The translations under genes were made by a program, and so were the position numbers. The notes below the pieces were generated by a model. It was not told where the DNA came from. It was given only the letters and a program-made list of their open reading frames with translations, and did no database searches. From assembly GCF_018524365.1 (NCBI RefSeq), contig NZ_JAEKFT010000021.1, forward strand, positions 1 through 64,000: a stretch of 64,000 bases of DNA, in the 5' to 3' direction. Shown here in pieces: positions 8,520 to 17,136 of this stretch (the stretch's first letter is position 1; each line of letters starts with the position of its first letter). The stretch is from Denitromonas iodatirespirans (GTDB lineage: Bacteria; Pseudomonadota; Gammaproteobacteria; Burkholderiales; Rhodocyclaceae).

Positions 8520-8535
8520 AAGCACATACCTCCCG

Positions 8536-9750
8536 TCATGCGCCGCCACGTTGGCGAACGGTGGTACCGGCACGGCGGCGCTGCGCCTTGCCGACCACAC
8601 GATCGTCGAGTTGCGGGCATTGGTTGAAATCGGCGAACCGTTGCAGCTCGCCGCGTAGCGCGGGAAAGAACGGCTCGCGCGCCAGGGGCCCGGCTTCGAG
8701 ATGCAGGCTCAACACCTCGAATCGCCGTTCGGCCCGATGCGCCTTGCAGTCGACACGCCCGACGAAGCGGTCGCCATACAGAATCGGCAGGCAGAAGTAG
8801 CCGAACACGCGCTTGGGCGCGGCAACGTAGCACTCGATCCGGTAATCGAAGCCAAACAGCGCACTCAGGCGATCGCGGTGGATGACCGCGTTGTCGAAGG
8901 GCGACAGCACTTTCACCGCGCCATCGACCGTCGGCGCCTGCGCGAGCGCGTCGGTATCCACATAGACGAGCGGCCCGTCGGCGTCGTCCAGCGCCTTCAC
9001 CGTGCCGGCGTCGATATGCGCGTCGAGCACCTGGCGCATCGCCTCCCGCAGGGGCTTGCCGGTCTTCAGGTGCAGAAGTTGTTTCCAGGTGAACACGCCA
9101 TGCGCGCGGCGTGTGGTGTCGAACAACCAGGCCGCGTAGTCGCTCAGCGTGGGTAGGCTCAGATCGATGCCTTCGGGCAGGCAGCGCTCGGTGAGGTCAT
9201 AGACTTTCTCCATGCCATCGCGGCCGCAGACCATCAGGTCGCCCTGCATGAACAGCTTGTCGAGGGCGCGCCGACCCGGCCCCCAGTTCCACCAACTGCC
9301 CTGACGCGATTTTCCCGTGTCGATGTCGCGCACCCGCAACTCCCCCTCGGCCTTCACGCGGGCCAGGATCTCGTGCATCAGGCGTTTGTCGACATTGCTG
9401 AAATAGGGCCTCTCGCCGCTGCGTATCGACGCCATGTGCACCAAGGCATACCGATAGTCGCGCATGGGCAGATACGACGCGGCATGGAACCAGTGCTCAA
9501 AAATATGCCGCTCGCCAATCAGCCGGTTCAAGTGGCTGGGTTCATAGCCCGGCACCCGGCTCCATAGCACATGGTGATGCGCCCGCTCGACCACCGACAG
9601 CGTATCGATCTGCACATAGCCCAGATGCTCGATGGCGCGGCGGGTGCCCGAAACACCGGTGCCAAACGGCGACGGCGCCACCAGGCCTTGCCGCGACAAG
9701 GCCAGCCGCCTCAATCGCGACGTCATCGAATATTCTGCGTTCTCCATCAT
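8536..9750 (-). CDS. ycaQ: YcaQ-type DNA glycosylase (winged-helix, HTH_42 superfamily)
   Basis: About 404 residues matching the YcaQ/AlkZ-like family throughout, with GYVQIDTLSVVERAHHHVLWSR early; the Q-I-D triplet is the Q-x-D catalytic motif of the YcaQ branch. YcaQ enzymes excise bulky alkylated bases and unhook interstrand crosslinks. Conserved blocks include EHWFHAASYLPMRDY, WNWGPGRRALDKLF and LSPFDNAVIHRDRL. The start is uncertain: ATG 9750, 9747 and 9726 are all in frame near the domain start. It is the first gene of a minus-strand run, 16 bases before the GFA gene. Confidence 0.9.
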   Translation of the reverse strand: MMENAEYSMTSRLRRLALSRQGLVAPSPFGTGVSGTRRAIEHLGYVQIDTLSVVERAHHHVLWSRVPGYEPSHLNRLIGERHIFEHWFHAASYLPMRDYRYALVHMASIRSGERPYFSNVDKRLMHEILARVKAEGELRVRDIDTGKSRQGSWWNWGPGRRALDKLFMQGDLMVCGRDGMEKVYDLTERCLPEGIDLSLPTLSDYAAWLFDTTRRAHGVFTWKQLLHLKTGKPLREAMRQVLDAHIDAGTVKALDDADGPLVYVDTDALAQAPTVDGAVKVLSPFDNAVIHRDRLSALFGFDYRIECYVAAPKRVFGYFCLPILYGDRFVGRVDCKAHRAERRFEVLSLHLEAGPLAREPFFPALRGELQRFADFNQCPQLDDRVVGKAQRRRAGTTVRQRGGA

Positions 9751-10132
9751 CCGATCTGCATTCCCATCGATTTTTCCCCATGTCGGCCACGGCCGTTTCC
9801 CGCAGCTTACGGCTTTGTGTGCAGCCGGTCCGCTCGTGTATCGGCGCTGCTGGGCCGCTCGTCGTCTGTTCGGGCCGATGGATCGCAGTGATCCTTGGCC
9901 TTGCATGCAGCCGCTGTCCGCCTCGTTGCGCCGCTTGTCATCGGACTCGCGGCCACGGCATTGCCCCTGTCATCGTCCCGCGGGTATCTTCGACGCATGA
10001 CGAGGCCTGGCCGGGACGCTCACCGGCGGCTTTCACCCCACAACTTCGGGCCGGTGCCGGGCGCGCACGAACCATCATGCCGCCACGCTCAGGACAGCAG
10101 CCCCGAACACTCGTGCCAAGAAAGGCAAGACC
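9751..10132. other. Intergenic region between divergent genes
   Basis: This 382-base stretch must hold the promoters of ycaQ (minus) and the NTF2-like gene (plus). I see no convincing gene, strong hairpin or repeat in it; the open frames crossing it lack ribosome binding sites and domain features. Confidence 0.5.
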
Positions 10133-10516
10133 ATGGACAAGCACCCAGTCGTTGCTCAAATCGAAAAGGCGGATGCAGCCATCGTGGCGGAAGATTTTGA
10201 CACGCTGCTCGACATCTACACGGACGATGCCGTACTGGTTGTCGAACCGGGAAGACATGCCGTGGGCAAAGACGCCATCAGAAAAGCGTTCGAGGCGATT
10301 GCCGCTTATTTCAAGAATGGATTGCAGGTGAGCCAAGAGGGCATGACGGTTCTGGCCTCTGGCCGAACCGCCCTGGTGCTGGCCAATACCGTCATATCGG
10401 CGCCCAACGTGCCGACAAGCACGCGCAAAGCCACCTACGTGTTCATCCAAGACACCGACGGCAAGTGGTTGTGTTCGATCGACAACTCGTACGGTCATGA
10501 AATCATGACACCGTAA
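10133..10516 (+). CDS. SnoaL-like / NTF2-like domain protein
   Basis: The 127-residue protein has the cone-shaped NTF2-like pattern: an N-terminal helix (IEKADAAIVAEDFDTLLDIYTDDAVLV), then GRHAVGKDAIRKAFEAI and C-terminal strands ending WLCSIDNSYG. This form (DUF4440-like SnoaL) includes small isomerases and ligand-binding proteins without a single function. The ATG at 10133 is preceded by AAAGGCAAG. No partner gene points to a substrate. Confidence 0.85.
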   Translation: MDKHPVVAQIEKADAAIVAEDFDTLLDIYTDDAVLVVEPGRHAVGKDAIRKAFEAIAAYFKNGLQVSQEGMTVLASGRTALVLANTVISAPNVPTSTRKATYVFIQDTDGKWLCSIDNSYGHEIMTP

Positions 10517-10620
10517 AAACACATGGCCAGCTGGCCGATCTCACATGTCGGTGCGCTAGACACAACCCGCTCACCACGCCTTTCGGCCTTGCACCACCGG
10601 GGGGACATAAGGATCTCCCC

Positions 10621-10881
10621 ATGGAAAAATTCAACGCCACCTCCTTGCTTGCGCCAGGCCGAAAGACTCACCCTGTCGTACGCGTGCTGGCCATACCGCT
10701 GTCGATACTGATGCTGTGCGTGTTTTCCGACACCCTGCACACGCTCATGTTCGATGCCAGAACCTTCGATGCGGTTTTCAAGAATATTGTCACCCTGGCC
10801 TTGCTCGGATTTCTTTTCTGGCCGTTTTCCTATGTTGCCGTTCGAGGCAAGACACCGAGAACCTGGCACCCCTACCAGTAG
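10621..10881 (+). CDS. Small two-span membrane protein (86 aa)
   Basis: The ATG is preceded by AAGGA (ACATAAGGATCTCCCC). The chain has two hydrophobic segments, VLAIPLSILMLCVFSDTLHTL and IVTLALLGFLFWPFSYVAV, separated by a short polar loop, with positive residues at both termini, suggesting a hairpin with both ends inside. Family not recognised. Confidence 0.65.
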   Translation: MEKFNATSLLAPGRKTHPVVRVLAIPLSILMLCVFSDTLHTLMFDARTFDAVFKNIVTLALLGFLFWPFSYVAVRGKTPRTWHPYQ

Positions 10882-11186
10882 AGCGTTCCCGGTCGATTTT
10901 TCCAGCATCGCGCTGGCCCCTCCTGCCGCCCCCGCCATCGCGCGGTAGCCCCCCGCCTTCCGCCCCCCTCCGCCGCCTGTAGACGCGCGCCTTTTGGTCA
11001 TGACATGTGGGCCGGCTGACGCCCGAGCGGATGCCATGAATTCGGCGTAGGCGCCGTCCTACATCGCTTTCAGCCTCGACCGACTGCGGCCCAAAGGCCC
11101 GCTCCCTATCATGAAGTCATCGGAATCGGGTTCGTTCCATCGCCTAGCGGCAGGGTCGATCCCATCCAGCAATCACGGGGGCAGCC
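10882..11186. other. Intergenic region
   Basis: This 305-base stretch precedes the lipoprotein gene at 11187 and should carry its promoter. I see no gene, clear hairpin or repeat in it. Confidence 0.45.
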
Positions 11187-11441
11187 ATGGACATCAAGAC
11201 ACGCCATATCGCAGCCGTCGCCTTGGGGGCGACCCTGTTGGGCGCATGCACCAGTTACTTCCAGGTCACCGACCCGACCACCGGCCGGCAGTACTACACG
11301 ACCGACGTGGACGACGAAGGCGACGCGGGTGCCATCCGCTTTCGGGATGAGCGCCATGACGAGGAGGTGACCTTGCCCAGTTCCGAAGTCAAACCCATAT
11401 CGCGTGAGCGGTATCACGAGGGTATGAGTACGCCCGACTAG
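11187..11441 (+). CDS. Small lipoprotein (84 aa)
   Basis: The N-terminus MDIKTRHIAAVALGATLLGAC is a lipoprotein signal with lipobox LLGAC. The mature part (TSYFQVTDPTTGRQYYTTDVDDEG...) is short, acidic and polar, with a VTDPTTGRxYYT segment found in small uncharacterised lipoproteins. A GGGGGCAG stretch serves as ribosome binding site. It is followed after 156 bases by the PRC-barrel gene in the same direction; both look like envelope or stress proteins. Confidence 0.8.
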   Translation: MDIKTRHIAAVALGATLLGACTSYFQVTDPTTGRQYYTTDVDDEGDAGAIRFRDERHDEEVTLPSSEVKPISRERYHEGMSTPD

Positions 11442-11597
11442 CAGCAGAGGGCATTGACCCGCCGAACCGCATCGATCTGCCGTGTGCAGCATGGCTGCGG
11501 GGGCTCCGCCCGGTGCTTCTGGAGACGCCGCCGGTCTTACCGACCGGGGTGTGGTCCCGACGACGCCGTCGGCAACATCACGACACAGGAGGATGAA

Positions 11598-12263
11598 ATG
11601 AACGCACGTTTCAAAAATACGCTGATCGCCGCATCGATCGCCGCCTTCGCGGCCAGTCCGGTATGGGCTGAAACCGAAGGCAAGGTCGCGCCGGGTAAAG
11701 CCGCGCAGGAAAGCACGGCGCCGGCCGGCAAGCCCCGGATGCAACAGGACCCAGCCAGCAGCGCCTCGCGTAGCGACCAGATGCTCCGTCAGGGCGATCT
11801 CGCCGGCCTCACCCCGGATCAGCTCGAGGGCAAGGAAGTCTTCGGGCCCGACGGCAAGCACATCGGTGAGATCGAGTCGGTCGTGAGCGATGCCGCCAAG
11901 CAAGGCGTGAAGGTGGTGATCTCCATGGGCGGCCTGCTCGGCATCGGTGACAAGGAAGCCGCCGTGCCGTTCGACCAGCTGAAGGTCGTCAATGGCAAGC
12001 TGACCGTCTCGCAGACCAAGGAGGCGCTGACCGCCGCCAGCGAGGGCTACAAAGAGGAGAACTATGTCGCGCTGGAACCCAAAGACCAGCCGATCAGCGA
12101 GTTCTCGGCCTTCGAGCCCGTGCCGGGCGCTGGGCAGGATCGCGGCGCGCAACCCAATGCCGGCACCGCACCGCGGGACGATGTGACGCCGGGGGCTGCC
12201 GGCTCACCCACCGCTCCTGCGGAGATCATGCCGAAGCCGACCACGCCGGAACAGCCGCAGTAA
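11598..12263 (+). CDS. Exported PRC-barrel domain protein
   Basis: The 221-residue protein has a clear signal peptide (MNARFKNTLIAASIAAFAAS, cleavage near VWA-ET), a linker, then a PRC-barrel at about residues 72-155: LEGKEVFGPDGKHIGEIESV, VVISMGGLLGIGDKEAAVPF and a final strand near YVALEPKDQ. The C-terminal 60 residues are Pro/Gly/Ala-rich and probably disordered. ATG 11598 is preceded by AGGAGG. PRC-barrel proteins of this kind are common, mostly uncharacterised envelope or stress proteins in soil and water bacteria. A strong terminator follows. Confidence 0.88.
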   Translation: MNARFKNTLIAASIAAFAASPVWAETEGKVAPGKAAQESTAPAGKPRMQQDPASSASRSDQMLRQGDLAGLTPDQLEGKEVFGPDGKHIGEIESVVSDAAKQGVKVVISMGGLLGIGDKEAAVPFDQLKVVNGKLTVSQTKEALTAASEGYKEENYVALEPKDQPISEFSAFEPVPGAGQDRGAQPNAGTAPRDDVTPGAAGSPTAPAEIMPKPTTPEQPQ

Positions 12264-12295
12264 CCCACCGGTGAATCGAGGCGCCGCAGCGCACG

Positions 12296-12321
12296 AACCC
12301 CGGCCTTCGGGCCGGGGTTTT
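12296..12321 (+). terminator. Rho-independent terminator after the PRC-barrel gene
   Basis: Perfect arms AACCCCGGCC and GGCCGGGGTT flank a TTCG tetraloop and are followed by further T residues (TTTTCCC). It lies between convergent genes; the T-run favours the plus strand. Confidence 0.85.
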
Positions 12322-12326
12322 CCCGT

Positions 12327-12878
12327 CTACGGTCGGGGCGTCTCTGCCGTCGGCCCGGGCACATGTTCGTCCAGTGCCGCCAGATCCGTCTCAGCCACGG
12401 CGGCCACCGTCGAGCTGCCCTTGCAGTTGCTCAGGACCAGCTGAGGCGGATCGAAGGAAAACACGAAGGGCGCAGCACGCTGCAACGCGTTGAGCCCGAG
12501 GATGGCGCGGGTTTTACCGGGAAACACCGCAGCCTCGACATTCTCGAGCCAGCACCCGTCGCCGATGCTCAGTGACGCGATGTTGTACACCGGCACCTCG
12601 AGCGTACGGCCGTTGGCCAGCCGCCCGCGCAACTGACGCAGATAGCGCACCTGGCCGGCGCGCTGCAGCTGGGCGAGCATCTCCTCGTTGATCGTCATGT
12701 AGCCGGAGCCGGTGTCCACCATCAGGTCCGCGGCGCCCAGTCCAGAGATCTGGACGGCAACGTAATAGGTGACCGAATCCCGGCTCTGCATGGCCACCGT
12801 GGTACCGAACTGCCCCGCCGTGGCAGCCATACTGGCGCCGGCGAGAAAGGCGCATAGAACGCCGCGCAAACTGCTCAT
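12327..12878 (-). CDS. Exported retropepsin-like aspartic protease
   Basis: The 183-residue protein starts with a signal peptide (MSSLRGVLCAFLAGASMAAT) and carries the aspartyl protease motif MVDTGSGYMTI with D55 as predicted catalytic residue, plus the later ILGLNALQRAAPF segment matching the family's hydrophobic-Gly flap partner. Retropepsin-like proteins act as homodimers; here it should work in the periplasm. ATG 12878 is chosen because it gives a proper signal peptide and has GAGG about ten bases upstream. Its 3' end abuts the terminator shared with the convergent PRC-barrel gene. Confidence 0.85.
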   Translation of the reverse strand: MSSLRGVLCAFLAGASMAATAGQFGTTVAMQSRDSVTYYVAVQISGLGAADLMVDTGSGYMTINEEMLAQLQRAGQVRYLRQLRGRLANGRTLEVPVYNIASLSIGDGCWLENVEAAVFPGKTRAILGLNALQRAAPFVFSFDPPQLVLSNCKGSSTVAAVAETDLAALDEHVPGPTAETPRP

Positions 12879-13073
12879 CGAACGCGTTGCCTCAATGTCG
12901 AATCGGCCGCCACGGACCACCGTGACGGCGAGAAAACATGTAAGCAATTGCATCAGGCCAAGTCAATCGCACGTGACGGACGGGGGCACACGGCGGGTGG
13001 GCGGCCGCGCTCGTCGATCCGGCCCGCGTCCGGGGCGGCCCCCCGGTGGCACGGCATGTCGCAGCAACGACGC

Positions 13074-13682
13074 TCACGCCTGTTGCAGCACGAGCCGCGC
13101 CCAGCGGACGCCCTCCTTGTGGCCGAGGCGGCTTGGCTGGTTGTCCAACCGCAGAACGCACGACAGCCCGACCTCTTCGGCCTGGCGAACCGTCTCGGCC
13201 GCATCTGTGGCATAGACGCGAGAGCCCAGGCCGGGCGGGCCATTGCGCAAGGTGAGCGCACAATGCCCGCCGCGATCGAGCAGGTGCGCCAGACGCGCCA
13301 TGGCGCATTTGCGCTCGGCGGCGTCCAGGTGGTGCCAGACCGCGGCGACGAGGATGAAATCGAAGCGCCCCGCCTCGGGCCGCAAACCATCGAGCACCGG
13401 CAGGCTGTCGGCCAGCCAGGTGATGGGCAGCGCCGCGTAGGTCGCCCGCGCCGCATCCAGAAACACGGCCATGGGTTCGACCGCCGTGACGACATGCCCG
13501 AGCGCAGCCAGGGCGGCGGCGTTCTGGCCGGCACCGGCGCCAACATCAAGAACGCGGGCCGGTGCGTGCGGCAGGAAGCGGACGAACTCCCGGCAAGCCT
13601 CGTCGAAGCGCAATGCCTGACAGCACGCGATAAACCCCTGGGGCGCGCTGTCGTACCCTGCGGTGCCGGGAACCCTGTTCAT
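13074..13682 (-). CDS. Class I SAM-dependent methyltransferase
   Basis: A 202-residue methyltransferase with motif I VLDVGAGAGQNAAAL near residue 44, the acidic motif II residue in VTAVEPM, and the later DFILVAAVWHHLD strand typical of methyltransferase type 11/12 domains. The substrate is unknown. It is a stand-alone minus-strand gene between the protease and the DUF2784 gene. Confidence 0.87.
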   Translation of the reverse strand: MNRVPGTAGYDSAPQGFIACCQALRFDEACREFVRFLPHAPARVLDVGAGAGQNAAALAALGHVVTAVEPMAVFLDAARATYAALPITWLADSLPVLDGLRPEAGRFDFILVAAVWHHLDAAERKCAMARLAHLLDRGGHCALTLRNGPPGLGSRVYATDAAETVRQAEEVGLSCVLRLDNQPSRLGHKEGVRWARLVLQQA

Positions 13683-13755
13683 ACCGAACGCCTGTCGATC
13701 CGTGGAGAGCGGCGCAGCTTACCAGCGCCTGCCGCCCCAACCCACACCGGGGGCC

Positions 13756-14181
13756 TCACAGCGGCGGCCCGCCCGGGCGACGCCTGCCGCGGCGCGGCGG
13801 AAAGTAGCACCAGGCGGCCACGACGAGCGCGCCGAACACCGTGTAAGCCAGGGCGAACACCCAGAACGGCGCCTCATAGAAGAGCAGGCGCTGAACCCAG
13901 TGTTCGACGAAACTCGCCGCATAGGCGGATTGGCCGGCCTGCTGGCGCAGCCAGGATTCGAGCACGGTGAGCGGGCAGATTGCGCCAAGCCAGGTCTGGA
14001 CCACGACGATACCGATGGCGACCAGGTGGGCGAGCCGAAACGCCCACCCATTCACCCAGGCCCAATGCCGCCAGTTGCCGACGAGCACCACCACCAGGCC
14101 GCCGACCACGAAGATGACGACGGCAAAGTGCACCAGCAGCACACCGTCCGCCGCCAGCCGGTAGAGGTGCGCGTCGGTCAT
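13756..14181 (-). CDS. DUF2784 membrane protein
   Basis: The 141-residue protein has four hydrophobic segments and the DUF2784 signature ICPLTVLESWLRQQAG followed by YAASFVEHWV and a last span AFWVFALAYTVFGALVV, with a basic Pro/Arg C-terminus. ATG 14181 has GGAGG upstream. Members are uncharacterised inner-membrane proteins. The next gene in the same direction upstream is a dodecin. Confidence 0.9.
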   Translation of the reverse strand: MTDAHLYRLAADGVLLVHFAVVIFVVGGLVVVLVGNWRHWAWVNGWAFRLAHLVAIGIVVVQTWLGAICPLTVLESWLRQQAGQSAYAASFVEHWVQRLLFYEAPFWVFALAYTVFGALVVAAWCYFPPRRGRRRPGGPPL

Positions 14182-14219
14182 CGGCAGCCTCCGCGGTGCG
14201 TGCGGCGTGCGCGCGGCGG

Positions 14220-14426
14220 CTACTCAAGCCGGAAGCCGACCTTCAGCTTGACCTGATAGTGCGCGATCTTGCCATCCACGATGTGGCCGCGCGACTCGAT
14301 GACCTCGAACCAGTCGAGGTGTTCGAGGGTTTCGGATGCGCGGGCGATGGCATTGCGGATGGCGTCGTCGGAGCCGGTGGCGGACGAGCCGGCCAGTTCG
14401 ACGATCTTGTATACATGCGCGTTCAT
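14220..14426 (-). CDS. Dodecin (flavin-binding storage protein)
   Basis: The 68-residue product matches dodecins over its whole length: [20 protein letters not shown], then [21 protein letters not shown], then [14 protein letters not shown]39 corresponds to the tryptophan that stacks on flavin in dodecins. Twelve subunits form a hollow sphere binding FMN or related flavins, protecting the cell from flavin photochemistry. AGGAG lies eight bases before the ATG. The real start is at 14426; the longer frame extends into the divergent promoter region. Confidence 0.95.
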   Translation of the reverse strand: MNAHVYKIVELAGSSATGSDDAIRNAIARASETLEHLDWFEVIESRGHIVDGKIAHYQVKLKVGFRLE

Positions 14427-14584
14427 GACGGTCTCCTGGGTCGGTGGGCTTGTGAGGGCAGTATAGGAAGCCGTGCCGGGCATTGCCGCGGCGCGGGGCC
14501 CGGCGCTTGCCCCGCGGCGCGGCTTCATGTTTCCCTAAAAAGGGTCAGCCGCCCACCTCGAACCCAAGATAACGGAATGTCCGG

Positions 14585-16132
14585 ATGAATGCGCTGCACC
14601 CCGCCGACTACGCCATCATGGCGGTCTACCTGCTGATCGTCGTCGTGGTGTGCGTGCGCGTCACCCGCCGCAGCCCGGATGCCGACGACCTGTTTCTCGC
14701 CGGGCGCACACTGGGCGCCGGCGTCATCGGCCTGTCGCTGTTTGCGTCCAACATCTCCTCCACCACGCTCATCGGCCTGCCGGGCGCGGCCTGGGCGACC
14801 GGCATCTCGGTGGCCAACTACGAATGGATGGCAGCGCTGGTGCTGGTGTTCACCGCGGTGTTCGTGGCCCCGGTGCTGATCGGCCGGCGCCTCACCACCG
14901 TGCCCGAGCTGCTCGAACAGCGCTTCGACGCACGCCTGCGCAAATACCTGTCGGGCACCAGCCTGATCCTCAGCGTGCTGCTCGACACCGCCGGCAGCCT
15001 GTATGCCGGTGCGCTGGTGGTGATGCTCTTCGTGCCCGGCCTGTCGCTCGGCCCCACCTGCGCCGCGCTGGCGCTGTTCGCCGGCATCTACACGGCCGCC
15101 GGCGGCCTGCGGGCGGTGGCCTACACCGACGTGCTGCAATCGCTGGTGCTGCTGGTCGGCTCGACCATCCTGTTCGTGCTGGTGTTCGCCGAATTCGACT
15201 ACTCCTGGGCCGAGGTGACAGCGCAGGTGCCGGCCGACAAGCTGTCGCTCATCCGCCCGCTCGACGACCCCGCCCTGCCCTGGCTGGGCACGCTGCTGGG
15301 CCTGCCGATTCTCGGCTTCTACTACTGGACCATGAACCAATACGTGTGCCAGCGCCTGCTCGGCGCGCGCGACATCGGCACGGCCGGCCGCGGCGCGCTG
15401 ATCGCCGCCGCGCTCAAGCTGCTGCCGCTGTTCCTGATGGTGCTGCCGGGCGTCATGGCGGTGGCTCTGTTCGCCGACCTGGATAGGCCGGACACCGTCT
15501 TCCCCCGCCTCATCGCCACTTACGCGCCCCCCGGGCTGGCCGGGCTGATGCTCGCCGGCCTGCTGGCGGCGATCATGTCGAGCGTGGACTCGGCGCTCAA
15601 CTCGGCCTCGACGCTGGTGATCTGCGACTTCGTTCAGCCGCGCCGCCCGCAACTCGATGCCAAGGCACTGGCCCGACTCGGCCGACTCACCACCCTGGGC
15701 CTGATGGTCGTCGCCGCGCTATGGGCGCCGGCCATCGACCGCTTCCCCGGCCTGTTCGCCTATCTGCAGCAGGCCTTCGCCTATGTCACCCCGCCGCTGG
15801 TGGCCGTCTTCGCGCTCGGCATGCTGTCCCGCCGCCTGTCCGCCAATGCCGCGCTGGCGGCCCTGGCCACCGGCCACGCGGTGAGCGCGGCATGGTTTGT
15901 CGCCACCCAGCTAGGCTGGCTGAATCTGCACTTCACCCTCGTCGCCTTTGTGCTGCTGCTCATCACGACGGCCGCGGCCGCACTGTGGCAAACCCTGCTG
16001 GGCAGCGCGCCGAGCACCGCGCAACTCGACGCGGTCGACGCCCGCCAAGTGGCCCCGGCCCCGCCGGGCGTGCGCTGGGGCGCCGCTGGGCTCACGCTCG
16101 CCACCGCCGCGCTGGTGGTCGCGTTCTGGTAG
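14585..16132 (+). CDS. Sodium:solute symporter (SSS family)
   Basis: The 515-residue protein has about 13-14 predicted membrane spans and SSS/SGLT hallmarks: FLAGRTLGAGVIGLSLFASN near residue 40, TVPELLEQRFDARLRKYLSG, AAGGLRAVAYTDVLQ near residue 170 and IMSSVDSALNSAST near residue 335 (sodium-site serines). It imports a solute with Na+, possibly a sugar or related compound; specificity is not readable from the sequence. The gene is monocistronic-looking, divergent from dodecin. Confidence 0.9.
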   Translation: MNALHPADYAIMAVYLLIVVVVCVRVTRRSPDADDLFLAGRTLGAGVIGLSLFASNISSTTLIGLPGAAWATGISVANYEWMAALVLVFTAVFVAPVLIGRRLTTVPELLEQRFDARLRKYLSGTSLILSVLLDTAGSLYAGALVVMLFVPGLSLGPTCAALALFAGIYTAAGGLRAVAYTDVLQSLVLLVGSTILFVLVFAEFDYSWAEVTAQVPADKLSLIRPLDDPALPWLGTLLGLPILGFYYWTMNQYVCQRLLGARDIGTAGRGALIAAALKLLPLFLMVLPGVMAVALFADLDRPDTVFPRLIATYAPPGLAGLMLAGLLAAIMSSVDSALNSASTLVICDFVQPRRPQLDAKALARLGRLTTLGLMVVAALWAPAIDRFPGLFAYLQQAFAYVTPPLVAVFALGMLSRRLSANAALAALATGHAVSAAWFVATQLGWLNLHFTLVAFVLLLITTAAAALWQTLLGSAPSTAQLDAVDARQVAPAPPGVRWGAAGLTLATAALVVAFW

Positions 16133-16228
16133 GTGGCATCTGCTGGTGACTCCCGCAGGGTGGCCACTGCGACTTGTTCGAAACATGCCGACATGCTAAA
16201 CAAGCGCTTTCCAAAGCAAACCACCATC

Positions 16229-16594
16229 ATGACCTGGGCCTCCGATCAATCGTCGGGAATGCTCTCTCACAATGGTGCGGCAGTGCCCGGCGGCGTCGGG
16301 TATGCCGGCAAGGGCGCGCACAAAAACCGGCCGGCATCGCAGCATCTTTCGAGCCTGGGACCCATTCCCCGTGGCGCCTGGACGATCGGCGGATACACCA
16401 ACAGCAAGGGCCCCTTGACGATCACACTCACCCCCAAGCCCGGCACCGCTACCTTCGGGCGCAGCGCCTTTCGCATTCACGGCGACAGCATCCGCCACCC
16501 GGGTACCGCGTCCGAGGGTTGCATCATCCTGCCCTACACGGTCCGGGCCATGATCGTCACTTCCGGGGATCACGACCTTGAAGTCGTCGAATAA
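16229..16594 (+). CDS. Tlde1-like (DUF2778) L,D-transpeptidase-fold toxin candidate
   Basis: The product, 121 aa from ATG 16229, begins MTWASDQSSGMLSHNG, the typical opening of DUF2778/Tlde1 proteins, and carries the catalytic block FRIHGDSIRHPGTASEGCII with the His and the Ser-x-Gly-Cys of L,D-transpeptidases. Tlde1 proteins are type VI secretion effectors that attack peptidoglycan in the target periplasm; they lack a signal peptide, as here. An in-frame ATG at 16193 would add 12 residues; neither start has a strong SD. The gene overlaps a downstream gene for an exported protein, probably its immunity protein. No secretion genes lie in the window. Confidence 0.82.
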   Translation: MTWASDQSSGMLSHNGAAVPGGVGYAGKGAHKNRPASQHLSSLGPIPRGAWTIGGYTNSKGPLTITLTPKPGTATFGRSAFRIHGDSIRHPGTASEGCIILPYTVRAMIVTSGDHDLEVVE

Positions 16595-17051
16595 GCGCAA
16601 AGGCAGAAGCCTGTTGGAGCGGATTTTGCATCTCATCGTAGCGTGCTGCCTTGCCGCGAGTGCCGCCGCGACAGCCGCGGATACGGCGCCTCCGTGCTAC
16701 GGGCCCGAAAACCATGCAACACAGAGCGCCCTGGTCGAACTCGTCAATGCCGGCCATGTGCCCGACGCATCGGCCATCTACCGCGACGACAACACGCCGT
16801 ACCACCTGAAGACCACACTGCTGGACGCCCAGCCGATCGGCACGTTGTCGGGGCCGGGGCTTCCCAAGGTGGATGTCTATCGTCAGATCCAGAAAATCGA
16901 GTTATCCACCCGCGCCGGCAACCCCTTTACGCTGCTGACCATCAGCGAAACGAGCGTTGCCGAATGTTCGCTGTCGTCGCCGACGGTCGTGCTCCTGTCT
17001 CCCGCCTATGCCGTGTTGCGCCTGGGCACCTCGGCGCTGGCGCCCCGGTAG
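16578..17051 (+). CDS. Exported protein, candidate immunity partner of the Tlde1-like toxin
   Basis: Translation appears to start at TTG 16578, 17 bases before the end of the toxin gene, with CCGGGGA eight bases upstream, implying translational coupling. The 157-residue product has a basic N-terminus, a hydrophobic core (ILHLIVACCLAASAAATAA) fitting a Sec signal peptide, and a mature part of about 125 residues with two cysteines that could pair. I do not recognise a Pfam family. Known Tldi1 immunity proteins are small periplasmic proteins encoded next to tlde1; size, location and overlap fit, but the identification is inference. Confidence 0.7.
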   Translation: MKSSNKRKGRSLLERILHLIVACCLAASAAATAADTAPPCYGPENHATQSALVELVNAGHVPDASAIYRDDNTPYHLKTTLLDAQPIGTLSGPGLPKVDVYRQIQKIELSTRAGNPFTLLTISETSVAECSLSSPTVVLLSPAYAVLRLGTSALAPR

Positions 17052-17136
17052 CGCATCCGGGCGTCATGCGTCCCTTGAGGGCACGCCATGCAGGCGTTAC
17101 CCTGACGGCCTGCGCCCCTGCCCCGGAGCCCCGCCC

